This document shows, in pieces, positions 28,601 through 35,899 of a stretch of DNA of 64,000 bases. Position numbers and translations under genes: made by a program. The number at the start of each line of letters is the position of its first letter. The first letter of the stretch is position 1. The notes under the pieces were generated by a model. That model did not search any database. It saw only the letters and a list, made by a program, of their open reading frames with translations, and was not told where the DNA came from. The DNA is from Reclinomonas americana ATCC 50394 (taxonomy: Eukaryota; Jakobida; Jakobea; Jakobida): the NCBI GenBank assembly GCA_048213135.1, contig PS015010.1, forward strand, positions 1,302,001 to 1,366,000. Direction: 5' to 3'.

Positions 28601-30602
28601 CACCGCCGAATACCAGGGAATGATCTATTGTAAAGGTGAAAGGACTTACCGTGTTGGTAGCTTCGGCATATTTCCAGCCATCCGTAGTATTGGTATTGGT
28701 ACCTGGCAATACGTTAGCATTGGTCAATTTTTTGAACCATACTCGGGGTTTGGTTCCTGCAGCCACATTGATACCGGCGGCATCACTGATATTGGCCGTC
28801 AATGTCCTGTTGGCGATACATACAATATTGCCAAGTGCTGTATAACTCACAGCAGGAGGAATATTATCGAGGAAAATACCAGCGAACTCATCCGCACCCA
28901 TGTCAGGCGTGGTAGCATTGCGGGTATCGCCGTCAATATCAAGCGTTACGCCTGCAGCAGAACCGGCAGACTCCAGCGGTGTTGATGTACCACCGGGAAT
29001 ATGCAGATCGGTAGCTGATACAAACGGAGGAGCAGTAGCTAATCCGTAAGAAGCATTATCGCTGTTTACCACACCGAGTGAGCTTGTATAGGTCCTTAAG
29101 TTAGAAGCACCAGTTGTTGCAGTTGAATTGAAGTTCGAAGCCAGGTAAAGATTAGCAGCTGACGCCGTCGTACCTACCTGTGCGATACCGCTGTAAGCCA
29201 GGCCGCTTTGATAATAGGCATTATTATTAATAGTTAATGCCATAGCACTTGTAGCACCGGAGGGCAGGTAAATGGAACTGAATACTGTATTATACAGCGT
29301 AGTGTTACCGCCTGTCGCTTTATTGGAGAAGATATTGTTCCTTACATCCATACCGGTTGAAGAAGCAGACACAATACCGAAACAGGTTACCAGGTCAGTG
29401 CTGGTTGAACCTGGAACAGCGCCTGTAAAATGTACAGAGTTATGATATACTTTATGTCCCGTACCTCCGCCAATGCGGATACCGAAAGCACCAAAAGTAG
29501 TGCTGAATGAACCCGTACCAGTAGTCTGGTTGTTCAAACAGTTACCCACAAAGTTGTTCATGATCACATGGTTACTACCACCGGTAATATCAATACCAAA
29601 AGCGGTGTACGTATTGGGGGAATTGTTGATCATGCGTTCCACCCTGTTCCTCTCGATAAAAACATTGGCGAGGCCCGTGGTACTTACCATACCTACGTTA
29701 ATAGCCCTGTTAGGAGTAGAGGATTCGATATAACCTTCCACACGTACGGTATTGCCCCTTACAAAGGCATTGGTAGTACCCTGTACAGTAATACCCACGG
29801 CAGTAACCTGGTCGGCTGCACCCTGTGTGGCATTACCCACAATATTATTGGAAACATAAAGACCCGGGAAAACTGTTCCCGAACTGCCGTTGATAGAAAT
29901 ACCACGGGCAACGGTCTGGATATTGTTGTTATCCACAGAAAGATTGGACATAGTCTGCCCACTTGCGCTCGTGTTCGTTGCTGAAGTCAGCGCAGAAGGA
30001 GCATTGGTAACGGCTGACGTGGAGGCGCCTGCGGCAGCAATAACGCCCCAGGTGGTAACCTCAGTCGTATTACCCGCAGCATTTTTACCTGTACCACTTC
30101 CGATAAGGTTACAGTTCTTTACGGTGATATTATCGCAACTTGTTATCAGCGTAGACGTGGCCAGGCGCACACACGAAGTGAACGTGATGGCATTGGTGGC
30201 CGTGTTCGTGATAGTAAGGTTGCGGTTCGTACCTGCAGTGTTGGGGTTATCACCGTCGATGGTCACATTGTCTGCACCATTCAATTCGATAATACCCCGC
30301 CCCGTAGCGGTAGCGAAAGAAATGTTCACTGCATCCGCAGTGGGTCGGATCAACATGGACGTGTAGCTTGCCGAACCCGCGCCACTGCTGTTCAGTACAG
30401 CAATACCGGCTTCAGTAAAACTTGCGGAGATGTCGATGGTAATGATACCCTGGTGGGTGCCTGCATTGATAGCTGTGAATGCAGAACTTAGATTCGTGTA
30501 CGCTGTTGGCCCGGGTGTACCAGCTGTTGCGGTAACACTGACCTGCGCTTTTGTGATTGCTGAAAACAAGAATGCCAACAGCAATAGTAGAACTCTGTTC
30601 AT
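22611..30602 (-). CDS. Giant T9SS-exported protein: two beta-helix regions, Ig-like repeats, two P domains
   Basis: 2,663 residues. A signal peptide (RVLLLLLAFLFSAITKAQ) is followed by a right-handed beta-helix region (~20-570) rich in NNxI, VxxNxI and TIDGD motifs and ending DMGADEF. A linker domain follows, then a second beta-helix region (~720-1215) with the same DMGADEF ending. Ig/PKD-like modules come next, including a SprB-like repeat and two very similar ~95-residue repeats sharing AGTVYNWTNNTPSIGLAASG. A proprotein-convertase P domain lies at ~1710-1890, further Ig-like domains, a second P domain at ~2170-2335, and a T9SS type A sorting domain (~2577-2663, beginning LFIYPNPTTGRF). It should be secreted and anchored at the cell surface as an adhesin or polysaccharide-interacting protein; no catalytic motif is evident. 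Confidence 0.88.
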   Translation of the reverse strand: MNRVLLLLLAFLFSAITKAQVSVTATAGTPGPTAYTNLSSAFTAINAGTHQGIITIDISASFTEAGIAVLNSSGAGSASYTSMLIRPTADAVNISFATATGRGIIELNGADNVTIDGDNPNTAGTNRNLTITNTATNAITFTSCVRLATSTLITSCDNITVKNCNLIGSGTGKNAAGNTTEVTTWGVIAAAGASTSAVTNAPSALTSATNTSASGQTMSNLSVDNNNIQTVARGISINGSSGTVFPGLYVSNNIVGNATQGAADQVTAVGITVQGTTNAFVRGNTVRVEGYIESSTPNRAINVGMVSTTGLANVFIERNRVERMINNSPNTYTAFGIDITGGSNHVIMNNFVGNCLNNQTTGTGSFSTTFGAFGIRIGGGTGHKVYHNSVHFTGAVPGSTSTDLVTCFGIVSASSTGMDVRNNIFSNKATGGNTTLYNTVFSSIYLPSGATSAMALTINNNAYYQSGLAYSGIAQVGTTASAANLYLASNFNSTATTGASNLRTYTSSLGVVNSDNASYGLATAPPFVSATDLHIPGGTSTPLESAGSAAGVTLDIDGDTRNATTPDMGADEFAGIFLDNIPPAVSYTALGNIVCIANRTLTANISDAAGINVAAGTKPRVWFKKLTNANVLPGTNTNTTDGWKYAEATNTVSPFTFTIDHSLVFGGVATGDVIQYFVAAQDLATIPNVTINSGTPTGSPASVALTAGNFPITGTINSYNINGLSGTVTVGAAGTYTSLTGAGGLFAAINAGGLSGNLTVNILDASVTETGANALNAIAYGCAGPYNLLIKPNTGVTSTLTGSFAGNALIRIFASNVTIDGSNNGGTSRDLTITNTSTSTPSVLLIASSGTTTTTNDVVKNTNIINGINTSSAMVITDGGTPGNPGYFTNITVQNNNIQKAYIGMYINCAVVAGNGAGMNIASNLLNTTGANQIRFIGVYVQGANGATITGNDIGNFESTSGETKKGIWLATGTSNTVVEKNLIHDINYTGTSGYGAHGVAVSTGLAAANVTVSNNMIRNLSGDADSYTSFGGTYSPVGVYAFGTGQGGVNIYYNTIFLSGNTLNFSAAAHSFGILLDNNVTANVRNNIIHNNLGRLGTTGAGAVGIGAVTSAAQFVGLDYNDYWVASTGSGGNWVGKIGATNYTTLAAFQAATSADANSKNIQPVYVSATDLHLSTANGVNWCLNAAATPIASITVDIDNDTRSATTPDMGADEFTATGFVVNNPPAVCSPATVDLTAAAVTSGSMAGLTYTYFTDAAATAVLANPNAVSVAGTYYIKASNGTCSMVLPVVVTINQGVTVSGTLTQPTTCASADGAITLTMGGAPGPYGFVWTGPGVNVNAQNQTGLTIGNYGVTVTAANTCQATGSFSLVGPGGCFVCPTVANVSTNPTPGTCIGSNVTISTTGLVSMGTTYGITFKQSTSALADPYAGGTVIATVPNGSLTSGGTAASTITTFAAANNYFIYAILSPTPVDPACRPSAVVNLTVNPTPTVNAVSNQSLCAGAATTAVNFSGAVAGTVYNWTNNTPSIGLAASGSGNIASFTAQNAGATAVTATITVTPSYTNAGATCTGTPTTFTITVNPTTSVNNIANQIVCAGSSTAAVTFSGGQAGTVYNWTNNTPSIGLAASGSGNIAAFTAVNTGTTPVIATITVTPVLGTCSGTPKSFTITVNPNPVLTIVADPGTTLCAGDPTLLTVITGTGLVTFTAPPANIAIPGTGTGSSAAPAPAAVYPINLSVSGLPTSGVTVKSVTVMGLSHTWMSDVNILLQSPTGQNVVIMADCGRGGDLANHTLTFDDAAPLNLNNTLGGTDPPASGTTWKPTNLTDYLFPASDPDNWPAPGPGVFGSQLPLSTFTGDFNGTWKMFITDDGGGDVGSINGGYNIVFSAPAGVPTGYTFLWTPAAGLSSTTTNPVAASPATTTTYTVTGTTAQGCSRQASITINVNQRPAISSQPVATTVCAGGTATFTAAGTGTGATLLWQVSTDGGGTWTNLTNAAPYSNVTTGTLTINPVTIAMNGYRYRLSVSGTCPPTAYSVGAVLNVNPLPVVTISPAGPVCGGVAGTNGVLLTASSPTGGNFTWSPATGLYTNAAATIAYVAGTPTATVYAAPAVNTTYTVSATNPTTGCVGTGTVLVNYTPNAPTVNPASATICLGTRTPLTITSSLAPVTVSGTSGTVNIAIPDGTGDPALSTINIAGIPGAAVISEIKVTLNITHTWVGDLDINLVAPNGNRLNLVGGLDGGTGSNGTDNFTNTIISSLSNAAISGAPAPRSSTYGAEKRAGYGPTGYEQNVPDWNGLTSTPNGPWRLAVGDFATLDGGTINSWSLDITYGLPAGGIWTPATGLYLDAAGTIPYVAGTQAVTVYAGPLVSTTYSVTVSSGTCTSPARTVPVTVNVPVAITSVSADQTICTDKVATFTVVATGTAPAYQWQVSTNNGNTWANITNGGVYTGATTATLTITAPPVSMNNYQYRVIVNGAAPCGSVTSAIRTLKVNPLPVIVISAAPYTRLFPGLTTTLSSSVSPNAAATYTWRRNGVVVAGATAATLGVNVDGLGLYSLLVTDVNGCTNVSNSVLISDSVNTKLFIYPNPTTGRFQVRYYSVNANTLVRGLTIYNSEGQRVLVQQNSITAPYARMDVDMSKFSKGIYWVELGDMNGNRLAVGRVVIQ

Positions 30603-30676
30603 ACGCTAGTTTTGGTTAATATTGGGTTGATCTTATGGCGATCAGCAGATGAAGGTATTATATTTTTATTATCATC

Positions 30677-30704
30677 CAAATTTAGTTTCATAAATGTGGT
30701 CAAA
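30677..30704 (-). promoter_or_regulatory. Bacteroidota-type promoter for the giant secreted protein gene
   Basis: On the minus strand a TTTG (30701-30704) precedes a perfect TAAATTTG (30677-30684) by 16 bp, matching the -33/-7 pattern. It lies ~75 bp upstream of the start codon at 30602. Confidence 0.55.
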
Positions 30705-30815
30705 TTTTCTTATATCTTTCAACACCTATTTATACTGGCCTTGCCTTTAACGGGATTTCCACATTCCTTCTCCGCTGCTTGTTTTATTTTGTGCTATATT
30801 GTAGGGTAAAAAAGC

Positions 30816-32105
30816 ATGCTCCGTTCTCATATCTTTCTTCTCTTTACCGGCATTTTCCTCATTCACTTTACTAATGCGCAGAATATCAGCAGCAAAGCCC
30901 AATCTATCCAGCCCAAACTGGAAGAATGGAGACGTCATCTTCACCAGAATCCCGAACTGAGTAACCGGGAATACAGGACCTCGGCCTATGTGGCGGATAA
31001 ACTCAGGCAAATGGGATTGGAAGTCCGGACAGGCATTGCCCGTACTGGTGTGGTAGCCCTTTTAAAGGGAGGTAAACCCGGGCCGGTGATAGCCCTGCGG
31101 GCAGATATGGACGCACTGCCCGTAAAAGAAAGAGTGCTTCTCCCCTATGCTTCAAAGGACAGCGCCGATTACCTCGGTCAGAAAGTGCCCGTGATGCATG
31201 CCTGCGGACACGATGCCCACGTGGCCATGCTGCTGGGAGCCGCGGAGGTACTGTCATCTATGAAAAAAGATATTGCCGGCACCATCAAATTTATCTTTCA
31301 GCCTGCTGAGGAAGGCGCACCCGGAACAGAAGAAGGCGGCGCCCCGCTGATGGTGAAAGAAGGTGTGATGGATAACCCGAAAGTGGATGCCATATTTGGA
31401 ATGCACATCGAATCGTGGATACCCGCAGGCGATATACAATATAAAAGCGGAGCCTTTATGGCATCGGCCGACTGGTTCACCATAAAAGTAAAAGGAAAAT
31501 CCTCGCATGGCTCACAACCCTGGCTGGGTGTGGATCCCATATCAGTATCAGCACAGATCATTGAGGCGCTGCAGCATATTGTAAGCCGGCAGACTGATCT
31601 CACAAAAGCGCCTGTGGTGATCACCGTAGGAAAAATACACAGCGGCGTTCGCAACAATATTATACCGGAAGAATGTGTAATGGACGGTACCATCCGCACA
31701 CTGGACAATGACATGCAAAAAGAAATACACCGCCGCATCCGCCATACCGCGGAGAAGATCGCGGAGGCCAGCAACGCACAGGCGGAAGTGAGCTTCGATA
31801 CCCGTACACTTGTCACCTATAACACCCCCGAACTGGTTAAGCAAATGATCCCTTCGTTGCAGACAGCAGCCGGCAGTGACCACGTACGGGAAATGGAATG
31901 GGTAACCGGCGGGGAAGATTTCAGTTATTATGGCACCAAAGCCCCGGCCTTCTTTTTTTATATCGGCGGCATGCCGCGTGGCAATAACCCCGCCAAAGCG
32001 CCACCCCACCATACGCCTGATTTTATGATCGACGACAGCCAGTTGTATGTAGGTGTAAAAGCCTTTTGCCAGTTGGCACTCGACTATGCCCGGCTACACC
32101 CCTGA
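30816..32105 (+). CDS. Secreted M20-family amidohydrolase / peptidase
   Basis: A 429-residue protein with a signal peptide (HIFLLFTGIFLIHFTNAQ), so probably periplasmic. The two-zinc M20 site is complete: ADMDALPVKE, MHACGHDAHVAML, QPAEEGAPG (catalytic Glu pair), FGMHIESW, and the late GGEDFSYYG. A dimerisation lid domain lies between residues ~200 and 320 (KGKSSHGSQPWLGVDPI). Closest in pattern to hippurate/IAA-amino-acid hydrolases and N-acyl-amino-acid deacetylases, so hydrolysis of N-acyl amino acids or dipeptides is expected. The gene stands alone between the giant adhesin and a small secreted protein. Confidence 0.92.
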   Translation: MLRSHIFLLFTGIFLIHFTNAQNISSKAQSIQPKLEEWRRHLHQNPELSNREYRTSAYVADKLRQMGLEVRTGIARTGVVALLKGGKPGPVIALRADMDALPVKERVLLPYASKDSADYLGQKVPVMHACGHDAHVAMLLGAAEVLSSMKKDIAGTIKFIFQPAEEGAPGTEEGGAPLMVKEGVMDNPKVDAIFGMHIESWIPAGDIQYKSGAFMASADWFTIKVKGKSSHGSQPWLGVDPISVSAQIIEALQHIVSRQTDLTKAPVVITVGKIHSGVRNNIIPEECVMDGTIRTLDNDMQKEIHRRIRHTAEKIAEASNAQAEVSFDTRTLVTYNTPELVKQMIPSLQTAAGSDHVREMEWVTGGEDFSYYGTKAPAFFFYIGGMPRGNNPAKAPPHHTPDFMIDDSQLYVGVKAFCQLALDYARLHP

Positions 32106-32240
32106 TTGGCACCGTCATATATAAACTGTATATCAGGCATATACGCCGTTCATACATTAAGTCCCCCCTTCCAATAGAGAGAAGGCTGGTAATTTCGTAT
32201 TTTTATCGGCCTTATTTCAGATTAAAACGCTCCTTACTGC

Positions 32241-33098
32241 ATGCAAAAACAACCCGGCCGGTTTTTTTTCTCACCGGTACCAGTGATGTTCATTATCCTG
32301 GCCTGTTTTACCTTGTCCACACAGGCACAACCCCTTGTACGCGGCAGGGTCATTTTCAAGCGTGATAATAAGCCTGCCGTGTCTGCTACGGTAAGCCTCA
32401 CCGGCCATAACAACTCCATGCACCTGACCGACAAACTGGGCAATTTCTCTATCCCGGCAAAGGAGATTAGAACCATGGACAGTCTTCTTATATCACTGGT
32501 GGGTTATTACAGCATCAGGATACCCGTATCTCAGGCCATGGAGTTCCGCTCTTACGAACTGGTTGAAAATCCCAGGAGCCTGGAGCCGGTAAAAGTATTC
32601 AGCTCACAGGGCATGGTAGGTGATACTAAAGAATCGGTAGGTTATTACATCAGCTGGAGTGCCGACAAAAGAGGCAATGAAGTGGGCCGTGCCGTTCACT
32701 TTCCCTACGACGAATACAAGATCGACAAAATACGCTTTAAGGTTAACAACCGCTGCGACAGCGCCATCATCCGCCTGCACATACGTGACCTCGTTTACGG
32801 AAGACCCGGCCAGGAGATCTTCAGGGACTCTATCACAGTAATGGTAAAGAAAAATGCCACCCTCGATGACCGGGCTACAGAATTCGATCTGTCAGAAAAA
32901 AATATCATCCTCAAAAAGAAAGACGTGTTTATTGGTCTCGAAGTATTGAGCACTAAAAACCAGGACGGCAAATACTGTTCTTTCGCCTTTGCCGGAACAG
33001 AAAAAGGAGAATACAGTTTTAAACCTTCATTCTGGGAAGACTGGGAAGCAGGCCACGCCGAGTATACGATCTTTTTGCGGGCGAGTATCAGGTATTAA
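32241..33098 (+). CDS. Secreted protein with carboxypeptidase-regulatory-like beta domain
   Basis: 285 residues with a signal peptide (VMFIILACFTLSTQAQP). Residues ~30-110 resemble the carboxypeptidase D regulatory-like beta-sandwich common at the N-terminus of Bacteroidota outer-membrane proteins (VRGRVIFKRDNKPAVSATVSL, DKLGNFSIPAKEI, ISLVGYYS). The remaining ~170 residues (from SLEPVKVFSS to FLRASIRY) form a beta-rich domain I do not recognise. Unlike TonB-dependent receptors the protein stops here and has no barrel. It may be a periplasmic or surface-associated adaptor. The stop is followed by heptanucleotide repeats. Confidence 0.75.
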   Translation: MQKQPGRFFFSPVPVMFIILACFTLSTQAQPLVRGRVIFKRDNKPAVSATVSLTGHNNSMHLTDKLGNFSIPAKEIRTMDSLLISLVGYYSIRIPVSQAMEFRSYELVENPRSLEPVKVFSSQGMVGDTKESVGYYISWSADKRGNEVGRAVHFPYDEYKIDKIRFKVNNRCDSAIIRLHIRDLVYGRPGQEIFRDSITVMVKKNATLDDRATEFDLSEKNIILKKKDVFIGLEVLSTKNQDGKYCSFAFAGTEKGEYSFKPSFWEDWEAGHAEYTIFLRASIRY

Positions 33099-33103
33099 GT
33101 AAA

Positions 33104-33218
33104 GTACTTAGTAGTGAGTATTAAGTATTGAGTAAATACAGAGAACTTAACTGCTGCCAATTGCGTGGCTCACTCATCAATTAAGCCATTGCTAATTCGT
33201 AATTGATAATTCGTAATT
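33104..33218. repeat. Mixed heptanucleotide repeat element between convergent genes (locus D)
   Basis: The left block (33112-33132) has three units of a second type: TAGTGAG, TATTAAG and TATTGAG. The right block (33191-33218) has four opposite-sense units of the main type: GCTAATT, CGTAATT, GATAATT and CGTAATT. The element fills the space between two convergent genes and is the clearest mixture of two unit types in the window. Confidence 0.75.
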
Positions 33219-33221
33219 ATT

Positions 33222-34520
33222 TTAATGGTGTGCAAAGTCCTCTTCAAAATTACCTTTGATCCTTTCCATTGACGGGTTAAAGTAACCGAATTTCAATTGC
33301 GGAAACTCCTCGCGGATCAGTTCCATCATCTGTTTAACGCCCATGCACTCCCCTGTTTCGGCAACACCAATCTTACCCAGGTACCAGTCGGGGTCGATAT
33401 TGAAGTTGCGCCATTGTATCATGCAGAGGTCTGTATCGCGTATCAGTTTACGCAGGGCTTCATACTCTTCCACACTGTCAGTCATACCCGGGAATACGAA
33501 GTAGTTGATGCTGGTCCACCCGCCGAAACTCCGCACCACTTTTAAGCTTTCGATGATATCGGCAAATTCATAATTATTCGGGCGGTAATAAGGCAGGTAA
33601 ATATGTTCGCGTGCCGAGTTGGTGCTTACGCGGATGCTGTTGAGCCCGGCTTCGCACAACGCTCTTACCGCATCTGGCTTGCTGCCGTTGGTATTGATGT
33701 TGATGCTGCCTTTTGATGTATGTTTCCTGATCTCAATAATGCTTTCCCTGATGGTTTCCCACATCAGCAACGGTTCACCTTCGCAACCCTGCCCGAAACT
33801 GATGAGCGGGTAAGGCGCTGTTTCCAGGTGGGGTACGGTAAACTCCACGATCTCTTCGGCTGTGGGTTTGAACGTAAGCCGGTCCTGTGTACTGATGATG
33901 GTTTCTTCTTCGGGCTGGAAAGAAATACATCCCACGCAGTTGGCGTTGCAGGCAGGCGATGCAGGTACGGGACACTCCCACCGGCCGATGGCAAAGTTGC
34001 GGGCTGCCGGGCAGGTATAGGTCATGCAGCAGTTCTGCATCAGGTGTTTGACAAGGCGGTTGTGCGGGTAGGCTTCCAGCAGGCGGTTGGCACCCGCTTC
34101 TATCTGTTCATCATCATAACCTTCCGCTTCCTGGCGGATATCGTTCTCGATGCGTACGGCAGGCACATAAAATTTATCGTCGAGCCAGCCGGCAGCGGTA
34201 TAACAGAATAAGGGAAGTGTGGGTGCATCCGGCGCGGTTTCATAGGCCGACATATACAGGCCGGTATGAGCAGGAGGAATAAAGGCAGCTACAGCCCAGC
34301 CCTTTTCGCAGAGCCGCATATCGCCGGTCTCCACATCTATTCCAATACCTCTCCGGCCGGGCAGCTCGTAAAGGTTGCCGCCGTGGGGAAGTTCGATCCA
34401 TTCATCAACAGGAATGGGAATAGCATCCCAGCCGCTGCGGCCCACCACATAAAGGGAAGTATCTTCGAAGATATTTCCTTCACCATCGGAATATAATAAG
34501 AACGGAGACGATTCAATCAT
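33222..34520 (-). CDS. Radical SAM protein of unknown specificity
   Basis: A 432-residue cytoplasmic protein. The [4Fe-4S] motif is CNANCVGC (CxxxCxxC, from about residue 190), followed by features of the radical SAM barrel: FGQGCEGEPLL (the GGEP-type SAM motif), SINTNGS and a late KLKFGYFNPS segment. A ~160-residue N-terminal domain (acidic, with an FEDTSLYVVGRSGWD opening) precedes it. Just upstream of the motif are further cysteines (NCCMTYTC and WECPV), which could hold another cluster or a metal. The reaction cannot be predicted. The next gene upstream on this strand is 41 bp away. Confidence 0.85.
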   Translation of the reverse strand: MIESSPFLLYSDGEGNIFEDTSLYVVGRSGWDAIPIPVDEWIELPHGGNLYELPGRRGIGIDVETGDMRLCEKGWAVAAFIPPAHTGLYMSAYETAPDAPTLPLFCYTAAGWLDDKFYVPAVRIENDIRQEAEGYDDEQIEAGANRLLEAYPHNRLVKHLMQNCCMTYTCPAARNFAIGRWECPVPASPACNANCVGCISFQPEEETIISTQDRLTFKPTAEEIVEFTVPHLETAPYPLISFGQGCEGEPLLMWETIRESIIEIRKHTSKGSININTNGSKPDAVRALCEAGLNSIRVSTNSAREHIYLPYYRPNNYEFADIIESLKVVRSFGGWTSINYFVFPGMTDSVEEYEALRKLIRDTDLCMIQWRNFNIDPDWYLGKIGVAETGECMGVKQMMELIREEFPQLKFGYFNPSMERIKGNFEEDFAHH

Positions 34521-34561
34521 GCTTTACTGCTTTGAGCTCCGTTCACTTGCGTAACCGGGGC

Positions 34562-35161
34562 TTATCCTAAATATTGCCTGCAAAAATCGTCAATTTGCTC
34601 CAGTTCGTCAATTTTTAAATTCCGGCGGAAAGGCAGCTCTATTTTGCGTTTGGTAAAGGTTTCAATGCTGATGCCGTGGTAGCGGGGCACTACACTGCGG
34701 ATCTCGTTCCAGCCCAGTTCCATATCCACCAGCAGGCTGGGCAGGGTAATCCCTGTAGGTTTGATGTTGATGTTCTCCGATCGCATAACCCTGGCCTCAC
34801 GGTGCATGAGCAGGAAATAACCCACGGAAGCCACAAAATGCAGCAGTGCAAACCAGCCGTGTCCTTCCACGGCCAGGCTTATGCCCAATCCGAACAATAC
34901 CAGCGATTCGATCAGGCGGAAAATGATGTTCATCCGCGGAGCATCGGTAAGCAGGTCACGGGTAAACAGCAGCAGGATAAAGATATCCGCGGCAATGATC
35001 ATCTGTGTAATGCTTAATACCACACTGCCATCCGACATGGGCCACGACAGCCACGCGTTAAAAAAGATAGCCGCTGCTGCTGCAAAGTGAAGGAAACGGG
35101 CAGAACGTTTCAGCAGTTCAAAAGCGGGATGAACAACGGGGAGGGAATATTGGGTGTACAT
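34562..35161 (-). CDS. Membrane protein with C-terminal PH-like domain, paralogue 1
   Basis: 199 residues from ATG 35161 (MYTQYSLPV). Four hydrophobic segments are visible (FLHFAAAAAIFFNAWLSW, ITQMIIAADIFILLLF, LIESLVLFGLGISLAV, WFALLHFVASVGYFLLM). The remaining ~75 residues end in a soluble part with strand pattern NINIKPTGITLPSLLVDMELGWNEIRSVV, as in bacterial PH-like domains. No enzyme motif is seen and I do not recognise a named family. The protein encoded two genes upstream (35332-35895) has the same architecture, so the two are probably paralogues. A role in the inner membrane is inferred only from topology. Confidence 0.7.
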   Translation of the reverse strand: MYTQYSLPVVHPAFELLKRSARFLHFAAAAAIFFNAWLSWPMSDGSVVLSITQMIIAADIFILLLFTRDLLTDAPRMNIIFRLIESLVLFGLGISLAVEGHGWFALLHFVASVGYFLLMHREARVMRSENINIKPTGITLPSLLVDMELGWNEIRSVVPRYHGISIETFTKRKIELPFRRNLKIDELEQIDDFCRQYLG

Positions 35162-35209
35162 AAGCAAGGGTTTCGTACGATGATGCAAGTCTTTGAGGAT
35201 TCCATAAAG

Positions 35210-35350
35210 AATTATGAATTATCAATTACGAATGCGGGGGTAATTACGAATGATCAATTACGAATTACGAATAGTTTAGTACATGTATGTCTAAATGATA
35301 ACAGATAGTATACAGGCCCAATCGTAATTCGTCATTCGTAATTCGTAATT
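35210..35350. repeat. Longest heptanucleotide repeat element (locus E)
   Basis: The left part (35210-35269) has eight 7-bp units, one break of four bases, and variants AATTATG, AATTATC, AATTACG, AATGCGG and AATGATC. The right block (35323-35350) has four opposite-sense units, CGTAATT three times and CGTCATT once. The right block reaches into the last codons of the next membrane-protein gene. Confidence 0.82.
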
Positions 35351-35895
35351 CTCTGCTTATTGCAAAACGCATTAAACTCCTCCTCTTCTACCCCATAACT
35401 CTCCGGGGATATTTCATTCTGGAGTACATGATTGTTTTTAAGATCGATGGTGAGGAGGTGATCTTTGAGGATGAGGTTGTCAACCTGGAGCCAGGTATAT
35501 TTTCTTTTGCTGATGGCGGCTGTTATAAGTACGCCTTCTTCATTAATGACAACACGGTTGCGGGAAGCCTGCAGAAAAAAAGTAAATGTGAGTATGACCA
35601 TACAGATGACCGCAGCCAGTATACCCGCTTCCAGGAACCAGAACAACGCATACACCGCCAGCAATACCACGTTGTTATTTTCCAGCGCCCACCTTTTTTT
35701 GCGGAGAAGAAAATAAAAAAGAAGAAAAAGAATATAAATGATAAAACAGGTGAGTGCTGAATTAACCGCTTTCCTGTCATCATTGAAAGCGATAACGATT
35801 GCCGCGGCTGTTACCTGCAAAAAGAACAGGAACCAGAAGAAACGCCGGAGCGGCCGCTGGTTATCACTCTTCAGTTGCAGTTCGTATGCCGGCAT
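35332..35895 (-). CDS. Membrane protein with C-terminal PH-like domain, paralogue 2
   Basis: 187 residues from ATG 35895 (MPAYELQLKS). A basic N-terminus precedes hydrophobic segments (FFWFLFFLQVTAAAIVIAF, LTCFIIYILFLLFYFLL, NVVLLAVYALFWFLEAGILAAVICMVIL). The soluble C-terminal domain contains VVINEEGVLITAA and KYTWLQVDNLILKDHLLTIDL, the strand pattern of a bacterial PH-like domain. Architecture matches the next gene downstream. The final residues (ITNYE and stop) are encoded by a heptanucleotide repeat that has run into the gene, so the original C-terminus was probably different. The start lies 5 bp after the stop of the ureohydrolase gene. Confidence 0.72.
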   Translation of the reverse strand: MPAYELQLKSDNQRPLRRFFWFLFFLQVTAAAIVIAFNDDRKAVNSALTCFIIYILFLLFYFLLRKKRWALENNNVVLLAVYALFWFLEAGILAAVICMVILTFTFFLQASRNRVVINEEGVLITAAISKRKYTWLQVDNLILKDHLLTIDLKNNHVLQNEISPESYGVEEEEFNAFCNKQRITNYE

Positions 35896-35899
35896 GATA

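Noticed and set aside
29568-30366. Several plus-strand frames of 70-160 residues within the giant gene
   Set aside because: They are shadows of a repetitive coding sequence rich in Thr, Asn and Gly codons; no start region or domain is seen.
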